Below, in pieces: positions 6,187 through 10,577 of a stretch of DNA of 10,577 nt. Below the pieces are notes generated by a model, which saw only the letters and a list, made by a program, of their open reading frames with translations, was not told the DNA's origin and ran no database searches. How positions within the stretch are numbered: the stretch's first letter is position 1; each line of letters opens with the position of its first letter. Both the position numbers and the translations under genes were made by a program. The stretch spans positions 1-10,577 of the forward strand of contig JAEWQZ010000251.1 of the NCBI GenBank assembly GCA_023460255.1, in the 5' to 3' direction. The DNA is from Actinomycetes bacterium (GTDB lineage: Bacteria; Actinomycetota; Actinomycetes; Actinomycetales; Cellulomonadaceae).

Positions 6187-7392
6187 ATGCGCGTCGACCT
6201 GCTGACCAGGGAGTACCCACCCCACGTGTACGGCGGGGCCGGGGTGCACGTCACCGAGCTGGCCGCGGTGCTGCGTGAGCACCTCGACGTGCGTGTGCGG
6301 TGCTTCGAGGGCCCACGGGACGCGCCGGGCGTGACCGGCTACGACGTCCCGGCTGGCCTGGCCGAGCACAACCCTGCACTGCGCACCCTCGGCGTCGACC
6401 TGCTCATGGCCGCCGACGTCGCGGGCGCCGACGTCGTGCACTCGCACACGTGGTACGCGAACCTCGGCGGGCACGTCGCAGCGCTGCTGCACGCCGTCCC
6501 GCACGTGGTGACGGCGCACAGCCTGGAGCCCCTGCGGCCGTGGAAGGCCGAGCAGCTCGGCGGCGGCTACGCGTTGTCGGGCTGGGCGGAGCGCACGGCC
6601 TACGAGCACGCCGACGCGGTCATCGCCGTGAGCGGAGGGATGCGGGACGACATCCTCCGGGTCTACCCCCACGTGCACCCCGACCGCGTTCACGTCGTGC
6701 ACAACGGGATCGACCTCGCCGGGTGGCGGCGGCCGGAGGGTGACGCCGTGGAGCGGGCCGAGGCGAGCGTCCGGTCGTTCGGCATCGACCCCGACCGCCC
6801 CGCCGTGGTCTTCGTCGGCCGCATCACCCGGCAGAAGGGCCTGCCCTACCTGCTCCGGGCTGCGGAGCAGCTGCCCGACGGGGTCCAGCTCGTGCTCTGC
6901 GCCGGCGCGCCCGACACCCCGGAGCTGGCGCGGGAGGTCACCGGCCTCGTCGAGGACCTGCGCACGCGCCGCGAGGGGGTCGTGTGGATCGAGCAGATGC
7001 TTCCGCGCGACGACCTCGTCGCGGTGCTCTCCGCGGGCACCGTGTTCGTGTGCCCGTCGGTCTACGAGCCGCTCGGGATCGTCAACCTCGAGGCCATGGC
7101 GTGCGGCCTGCCCGTGGTCGGCACGGCGACCGGGGGCATCCCGGAGGTGGTCGACGACGGCGTGACCGGCTGGCTGGTCCCGATCGAGCAGGTCGCCGAC
7201 GGCACGGGGACCCCTGTGCACCCCGATGCCTTCGTCGCGGACCTCGGCGCCGCGCTGGCGCAGGCGGTGGCCGACCCGGAGCGGGCCGCGCGGATGGGCG
7301 CGGCCGCACGCCGTCGCGTCGAGGACCACTTCGCGTGGGAGGCGATCGCCGAGCGGACCGTCGGCGTCTACCGCGCGGTGCTCGAGGGCTGA
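6187..7392 (+). CDS. glgA: GT4 glycogen synthase / alpha-maltose-1-phosphate synthase, actinobacterial type
   Basis: This 401-residue GT-B glycosyltransferase begins LLTREYPPHVYGGAGVHVTEL, with the donor-loop glycines at 16-19. The C-terminal Rossmann domain carries GRITRQKG at 211-218 and the GT4 E-x7-E motif with E294 and E302 in YEPLGIVNLEAM, followed by GLPVVGTATGGIPEVV. It lacks the length (about 480) of E. coli GlgA (family GT5) and fits the corynebacterial-type glycogen synthase. In Mycobacterium tuberculosis the corresponding enzyme (Rv1212c, GlgM) mainly joins ADP-glucose to glucose-1-phosphate to give alpha-maltose-1-phosphate for the GlgE pathway. Which activity dominates here cannot be read from sequence. 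Divergence from glgC, which supplies ADP-glucose, supports the role. The ATG start follows a TAGCGT element by 6 nt. Confidence 0.92.
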   Translation: MRVDLLTREYPPHVYGGAGVHVTELAAVLREHLDVRVRCFEGPRDAPGVTGYDVPAGLAEHNPALRTLGVDLLMAADVAGADVVHSHTWYANLGGHVAALLHAVPHVVTAHSLEPLRPWKAEQLGGGYALSGWAERTAYEHADAVIAVSGGMRDDILRVYPHVHPDRVHVVHNGIDLAGWRRPEGDAVERAEASVRSFGIDPDRPAVVFVGRITRQKGLPYLLRAAEQLPDGVQLVLCAGAPDTPELAREVTGLVEDLRTRREGVVWIEQMLPRDDLVAVLSAGTVFVCPSVYEPLGIVNLEAMACGLPVVGTATGGIPEVVDDGVTGWLVPIEQVADGTGTPVHPDAFVADLGAALAQAVADPERAARMGAAARRRVEDHFAWEAIAERTVGVYRAVLEG

Positions 7393-7393
7393 C

Positions 7394-8170
7394 TCAGGCG
7401 TTGACGACCAGGGTCGCCGCGCACATGGCGCGACGGGCGGCGTGGTCGACGTGCCGCAGCGCGGCGCTGCGCTGGTCCGCCTGCCACAGGTTCACCGCAC
7501 CGCCGTCGTCGGCGGTGGCGAGGTCGACGATGACGCGCAGGCGGGCCGCCAGCGCGAGCACACGGGCCCGGCGCGGGTCGAGGTCCCGGGGCAGGGCGGC
7601 CAGGTCCGGCTCCGCGCGCAAGGAGGCGAGCGCCGCGACGGCGTCGTCCCGCCAGCGGGCCACGTCGAGGGCATCGAGGGCGGCCGTCGCGGTGCGCAGG
7701 GCCTCGCGCAGCTCGCGCTCCGCCTCGGCGAGGGTGCCCACGGCCGCGAGCATGCCCAACGCCCACGGCTGGACCCGGGCGAGGTGCCAGTGCACGAGGT
7801 GCCCGGGCTCCGTGGCGCTGCCGAACGCGGTCACCTCGGGCACCGCTGCGACGTGCCCGTCGGGCGTCGTGACGAGCACGCACTCGCCGGCGTCCACCGC
7901 TGCGGCGCTCACCTCGGGCGGCACGCCGACGACGTCGCCCGGCACCGGGAGCACGGCCACCGCCGCGACGCCCGGTGCGCCCCAGGCGAGCAGGAGGTCG
8001 GTCAGGGGCACGTCGCCGGTGCCGGCGTCGTCGTCGCGCGCGGTATGGGGCTCGTCGTCGCGCTGCACGCCCGCCGCCGCCAGCTCAGCCACCTCGGCGG
8101 AGCCGCGCACGTACGGCAGCCACGCGGCGAGGTGCACCGAGCGGGGCAGGTCGAGGACCGGCTGGCTCAC
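7394..8170 (-). CDS. Conserved actinobacterial protein of unknown function (258 aa)
   Basis: I do not recognise a named family, although the block VLPVPGDVVGVPP (73-85) followed by DAGECVLV resembles uncharacterised actinobacterial proteins. The first 100 residues look mixed alpha/beta, a stretch around 38-53 is acidic and probably disordered (DDEPHTARDDDAGTGD), and the C-terminal half is largely helical, with many Ala, Leu and Arg. There is no signal peptide or membrane segment. An open frame extends back to an ATG at 8200, but the GTG at 8170 is preferred because a TACCGT -10 element sits exactly 6 nt before it and the longer version would run through that promoter. It is divergent from the ABC ATPase and converges on glgA, one base apart. 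Function is unknown. Confidence 0.8.
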   Translation of the reverse strand: MSQPVLDLPRSVHLAAWLPYVRGSAEVAELAAAGVQRDDEPHTARDDDAGTGDVPLTDLLLAWGAPGVAAVAVLPVPGDVVGVPPEVSAAAVDAGECVLVTTPDGHVAAVPEVTAFGSATEPGHLVHWHLARVQPWALGMLAAVGTLAEAERELREALRTATAALDALDVARWRDDAVAALASLRAEPDLAALPRDLDPRRARVLALAARLRVIVDLATADDGGAVNLWQADQRSAALRHVDHAARRAMCAATLVVNA

Positions 8171-8176
8171 CCGGCC

Positions 8177-8182
8177 ACGGTA
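8177..8182 (-). promoter_or_regulatory. -10 element TACCGT, leaderless promoter of the 258-aa protein
   Basis: On the minus strand TACCGT precedes the GTG at 8170 by 6 nt. This is the main reason for choosing 8170 over the ATG at 8200 as the start. Confidence 0.55.
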
Positions 8183-8213
8183 GCCGCTCCCACAGGGCAC
8201 GCCGGGTGCACGT

Positions 8214-8219
8214 TAGGGT
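8214..8219 (+). promoter_or_regulatory. -10 element TAGGGT, leaderless promoter of the ABC ATPase
   Basis: TAGGGT precedes the ATG at 8226 by 6 nt, the same hexamer and spacing as glgC. The two divergent start codons here are only 55 bp apart, so the -35 regions of the two promoters must overlap. Confidence 0.65.
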
Positions 8220-8225
8220 CCTGCC

Positions 8226-9005
8226 ATGGTGCTGGACCTGGCGGACGTGACGATCCGGCGCGGCGGGACGACGATCCTCGACGCCGTGTCGTGGCGGGTC
8301 GAGGAGGGGCAGCGGTGGGTCGTGCTCGGCCCGAACGGTGCGGGCAAGACGACTCTCCTCCAGGTCGCGTCCGCGCGGATGCACCCGACGTCGGGCACGG
8401 CGCGGGTGCTGGGCTCGCAGCTCGGCCGGGTGGACCTCTTCGAGCTGCGGCCGCGCATCGGCGTCGCCTCTGCGGCCCTCGCCGACCGCATCCTGCCGTC
8501 GGAGCGGGTGCTCGACGTCGTCCTGACCGCCGCGTACGGGATGACGGGACGCTGGCGCGAGCAGTACGAGGCCCTCGACCACGAGCGAGCCCGCGTGCTG
8601 CTGGAGGTCTTCGGCGTCGCGAGCCTGGCGGACCGCACCTTCGGCACGCTCAGCGAGGGCGAGCGCAAGCGCACGCAGATCGCCCGCGCGCTGATGACCG
8701 ACCCGGAGCTGCTGCTCCTCGACGAGCCCGCCGCCGGCCTGGACCTCGGGGGTCGCGAGGAGCTGCTCGGCGCGCTCACCGAGCTGGCCCGTGACCGACG
8801 CTCGCCGGTGATGGTGCTGGTCACGCACCACGTGGAGGAGATCCCAGCCGGATTCACCCACGCCCTGCTCCTGCGCGACGGGGCGGTGGCCGCGTCCGGC
8901 CCGCTCGCCGACGTGATCACCGCCGAGCGGCTGTCGGCCACGTTCGGCATCGGGCTCGACGTGCAGCGCCACGGCGAGCGATGGAGCGCCCGCTCGGTCG
9001 GCTGA
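8226..9005 (+). CDS. ABC transporter ATP-binding protein (orphan ATPase, YlmA/ModF-like)
   Basis: This 259-residue single ABC domain has Walker A GPNGAGKT (35-42), signature LSEGERKR (142-149), Walker B LLLLDEPAAGLD (162-173) and H-loop H201 in VTHHVEE. The canonical Q-loop glutamine is not seen: the equivalent stretch reads RIGVASAAL (77-85). No permease or binding protein is adjacent, since the next gene is an NfeD protein behind its own promoter. The closest type I recognise is the stand-alone ATPase group related to YlmA/ModF, whose substrate is unclear. It may work with a permease encoded elsewhere or have a non-transport role. It begins at an ATG 6 nt after TAGGGT and is divergent from the 258-aa protein. 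Molybdate or iron transport would be a guess. Confidence 0.9.
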   Translation: MVLDLADVTIRRGGTTILDAVSWRVEEGQRWVVLGPNGAGKTTLLQVASARMHPTSGTARVLGSQLGRVDLFELRPRIGVASAALADRILPSERVLDVVLTAAYGMTGRWREQYEALDHERARVLLEVFGVASLADRTFGTLSEGERKRTQIARALMTDPELLLLDEPAAGLDLGGREELLGALTELARDRRSPVMVLVTHHVEEIPAGFTHALLLRDGAVAASGPLADVITAERLSATFGIGLDVQRHGERWSARSVG

Positions 9006-9010
9006 TCGCC

Positions 9011-9022
9011 CCGCGGCCGCGG
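9011..9022. repeat. 12-bp perfect palindrome upstream of nfeD
   Basis: CCGCGGCCGCGG is a perfect 12-bp palindrome that starts 6 bp after the ABC ATPase stop and covers the expected -35 position of the nfeD promoter. It could be an operator, part of a terminator, or chance in GC-rich DNA. Confidence 0.3.
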
Positions 9023-9034
9023 AGCGTTGCGGAC

Positions 9035-9040
9035 TAGGAT
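9035..9040 (+). promoter_or_regulatory. -10 element TAGGAT of the nfeD-SPFH operon
   Basis: TAGGAT is a strong actinobacterial -10 match. Transcription would begin near 9047, giving a leader of about 30 nt with a Shine-Dalgarno site, unlike the leaderless promoters elsewhere in the window. No clear -35 is visible 16-18 bp upstream. Confidence 0.6.
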
Positions 9041-9065
9041 CGAGACGCTGCGCGGAAGGGCGGAA

Positions 9066-9072
9066 GGGGAGG
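9066..9072 (+). promoter_or_regulatory. Ribosome binding site of nfeD
   Basis: GGGGAGG ends 5 nt before the ATG at 9078. It decides for this start over the in-frame upstream codon at 9027, which would precede the -10 element. Confidence 0.75.
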
Positions 9073-9077
9073 TCGTC

Positions 9078-9557
9078 ATGGCCTGGGTCTGGTGGCTGGG
9101 GGCGGCGCTGCTCCTGGCGGTGGTCGAGATCCTCTCCCTCGACCTCGTGCTCCTCATGCTCGCGGGAGGGGCCCTCGCCGCGGCCGGGCTGGCTGCCCTC
9201 GGCCTTCCGCTGTGGATCCAGATCCTCGGGTTCACGGTGGTCTCGGCGCTGCTGATGCTCGCCCTGCGGCCGTGGCTGCTGCGTCACCTGCGCAAGCGGG
9301 TGCCGCTCGTCGAGACGAACGCGGCCGCCCACGTGGGCCGCGTCGCGGTCGCGGTGACGGCGGTCACCGAGCGGAGCGGGCGGGTCAAGCTCGCGGGGGA
9401 GGTGTGGACCGCGCGGACCGACGGGCGCGACGTCGTCGAGGTCGGCGAGGAGGTCCGCGTGGTGAGGATCGACGGGGCCACCGCGGTGGTCGCACGGCTC
9501 GACGCCGACGGCCCCCGGCCGGCCGGCTCGCACCCGACGGAGGAGAACGCGCTGTGA
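9078..9557 (+). CDS. NfeD family membrane protein
   Basis: The product is 159 residues. The N-terminal half holds closely packed hydrophobic helices (about 4-19, 21-41 and 45-63, with a Gly/Ala-rich turn), followed by basic RPWLLRHLRKR and a soluble domain of about 85-145 with the NfeD beta-barrel (OB-like) pattern, including GRVAVAVTAV, GRVKLAGEVWTARTDG and EVRVVRIDGATAVVARL. This is the short NfeD form that lacks the ClpP-like protease domain. Such proteins pair with SPFH proteins, as in E. coli ybbJ/qmcA, and probably help organise membrane microdomains or membrane-protein quality control. Its stop overlaps the SPFH start by four bases, so the two are translationally coupled. The family call is confident; the precise function is not known. 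Confidence 0.88.
   Translation: MAWVWWLGAALLLAVVEILSLDLVLLMLAGGALAAAGLAALGLPLWIQILGFTVVSALLMLALRPWLLRHLRKRVPLVETNAAAHVGRVAVAVTAVTERSGRVKLAGEVWTARTDGRDVVEVGEEVRVVRIDGATAVVARLDADGPRPAGSHPTEENAL
9539..9545 (+). promoter_or_regulatory. Ribosome binding site of the SPFH gene, inside nfeD
   Basis: GGAGGAG lies within the last nfeD codons, 8 nt before the GTG at 9554, and supports that start and the GTGA overlap. Confidence 0.7.
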
Positions 9558-10501
9558 CTGACGACCCTGTGGTGACCGCCGGCTACGTGCTCCTGGGCCT
9601 GCTGATCCTGTTCGTGGTGATCGCGCTGATCCGGTCGGTGCGGATCGTGCCGCAGGCGGAGGCGCAGCTCGTCGAGCGGTTGGGCCGCTACTCGCGGACC
9701 CTCGACGCCGGCCTGCACATCCTCGTGCCCTTCATCGACCGGGTGCGGGCGCGGGTGGACCTGCGCGAGCAGGTCATCCCCTTCGCACCGCAGCCGGTCA
9801 TCACGTCGGACAACCTCGTGGTGAGCATCGACACCGTCGTGTACTTCCAGGTCACCGACCCCAAGTCGACGATCTACGAGATCGCCAACTACATCGTCGG
9901 CATCGAGCAGCTGACGGTGACGACGCTGCGCAACGTCGTCGGCTCCATGGACCTCGAGCAGACGCTGACCAGCCGTGACCAGATCAACGGCCAGCTGCGC
10001 GGCGTGCTCGACGAGGCGACCGGTCGCTGGGGCGTGCGCGTGAACCGCGTCGAGCTCAAGGCGATCGACCCGCCGCAGAGCGTCCAGGGCGCGATGGAGC
10101 AGCAGATGCGCGCCGAGCGCGACCGGCGTGCGGCGATCCTGACCGCCGAGGGCGTCAAGCAGTCAGCGATCCTCACCGCCGAGGGCGAGAAGCAGGCGGC
10201 GATCCTGCGGGCCGAGGGTTCCGCACAGGCCGCGGTCCTCCAGGCCGAGGGCGAGGCGCGCGCCATCCTCCAGGTGTTCGACGCGATCCACCGCGGCGAC
10301 GCGGACCCGAGCTGCTCGCCTACCAGTACCTCCAGATGCTCCCCCAGATCGCGCGGACCCAGGCGAACAAGTTCTGGTTCATCCCGACCGAGTTCAGCGC
10401 CGCGCTCAAGGCCGTGGCCAAGGGCTTCGGCGGGGCCGGGGGCGACGACGACGAGCTCGGCCCCGAGTTCGCGGCGCGCCCGGCGGGCACTTCGCCGGTG
10501 A
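9554..10501 (+). CDS. SPFH/band 7 (stomatin/QmcA-like) protein, frameshifted near codon 252
   Basis: The frame starts with a GTG inside the nfeD stop. It has one N-terminal membrane helix (about 9-26), then a band 7 domain with VPQAEAQLVERLGRYSRTLDAGLHILVPFID, LREQVIPFAPQPVITSDN and VYFQVTDPK, then the QQMRAERDRRAAIL helix and four 11-residue repeats (193-236). These are hallmarks of stomatin/prohibitin-like scaffolds that oligomerise on the membrane. Up to P252 everything matches. After 10309 this frame becomes Ser/Arg/Pro-rich nonsense ending at 10501, while frame 1 continues with the expected family C-terminus. The literal product would be 315 residues, the last 63 spurious. Either one G is missing from the sequence (CCGGAG read as CCGAG) or the gene is truly broken. 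I see no slippery site for programmed frameshifting. Confidence 0.85.
   Translation: MTDDPVVTAGYVLLGLLILFVVIALIRSVRIVPQAEAQLVERLGRYSRTLDAGLHILVPFIDRVRARVDLREQVIPFAPQPVITSDNLVVSIDTVVYFQVTDPKSTIYEIANYIVGIEQLTVTTLRNVVGSMDLEQTLTSRDQINGQLRGVLDEATGRWGVRVNRVELKAIDPPQSVQGAMEQQMRAERDRRAAILTAEGVKQSAILTAEGEKQAAILRAEGSAQAAVLQAEGEARAILQVFDAIHRGDADPSCSPTSTSRCSPRSRGPRRTSSGSSRPSSAPRSRPWPRASAGPGATTTSSAPSSRRARRALRR
10130..10261 (+). repeat. Four tandem 33-bp (11-residue) repeats in the SPFH gene
   Basis: Four units of 11 residues, consensus AAILTAEGEKQ, run from residue 193 to 236: AAILTAEGVKQ, SAILTAEGEKQ, AAILRAEGSAQ and AAVLQAEGEAR. The DNA units are similar but not identical, so this is a protein-level repeat. 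Such hendecads form the helical/coiled-coil stalk of SPFH proteins. Confidence 0.8.
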
Positions 10502-10577
10502 CCCGCGAGGACCTCGGGCCGTCCGCGCTCACCGACCCCGCCCAGGCGCTCGCCGAGGCGCGCCGGGAGTCGCAGGC
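10309..10577 (+). pseudogene. Displaced C-terminal part of the SPFH protein (frame 1, partial at the right edge)
   Basis: Reading from GAG at 10309 gives ELLAYQYLQMLPQIARTQ followed by ANKFWFIPTEFSAALKAV. This is the conserved C-terminal segment of bacterial band 7 proteins, joined directly to AIHRGDADP of the preceding frame. It stays open to the window end with a polar, acidic tail (GDDDELGPE, SALTDPAQALAEARRE). It has no start codon or Shine-Dalgarno of its own near the junction, so it is not an independent gene. With one extra G at about 10309 the two parts form one protein of more than 341 residues. Confidence 0.85.

Noticed and set aside
7226..8794. 522-aa plus-strand frame across glgA, the 258-aa gene and the ABC ATPase
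   Set aside because: It crosses two divergent promoters and overlaps three better-supported genes; it has no domain.
10312..10577. A separate downstream gene starting at the ATG at 10336
   Set aside because: The translation is the conserved C-terminus of the SPFH protein, without its own promoter or ribosome binding site. A frameshift explains it better.

Overview
This window comes from a very GC-rich chromosome. Codon third positions are almost all G or C, GTG starts are frequent, and several starts look leaderless. The gene content (InhA-type enoyl reductase, DUF3099 protein, SURF1, and a divergent glgC/actinobacterial-type glycogen synthase pair) points to an actinobacterium. Micrococcales, for example a Cellulomonas-like organism, is my best guess, but that rests on family resemblance and not on a search. 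The window is densely coding and I see no tRNA, rRNA, insertion sequence, prophage or CRISPR array.

Layout. Positions 1-1307 (minus strand) hold a run of three genes read DUF3099 membrane protein -> 71-aa Cys/His protein -> SURF1, the last cut by the left edge. A 155-bp intergenic region (1308-1462) carries divergent promoters. Positions 1463-3551 (plus) form a fatty-acid operon: fabG (3-oxoacyl-ACP reductase), fabI (enoyl-ACP reductase) and a SixA-type histidine phosphatase. Positions 3636-4874 (plus) encode a DUF1015 protein, converging on glgC (4876-6117, minus). glgC is divergent from glgA/glgM (6187-7392, plus), and together they are the ADP-glucose steps of alpha-glucan synthesis. glgA converges on an uncharacterised 258-aa protein (7394-8170, minus), which is divergent from an orphan ABC ATPase (8226-9005, plus). 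Positions 9078 to the right edge (plus) hold a coupled NfeD / SPFH (band 7) membrane pair. The SPFH gene appears frameshifted near 10309.

How the genes work together. FabG and FabI catalyse the two reductions of the type II fatty-acid elongation cycle. GlgC makes ADP-glucose, and GlgA/GlgM uses it for glycogen or maltose-1-phosphate. NfeD and SPFH proteins are usual partners in membrane microdomain complexes. SURF1 suggests an aa3-type cytochrome oxidase elsewhere in the genome.

The window looks like ordinary chromosomal housekeeping DNA and I did not find a new multi-gene system. The observations most worth checking are the single-base frameshift in the SPFH gene and a consistent promoter architecture. 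In five genes a TANNNT hexamer lies exactly 6 nt before the start codon (a sixth has GACAGT), which implies leaderless mRNAs; fabG, fabI, nfeD and the SPFH gene use clear Shine-Dalgarno sites instead.
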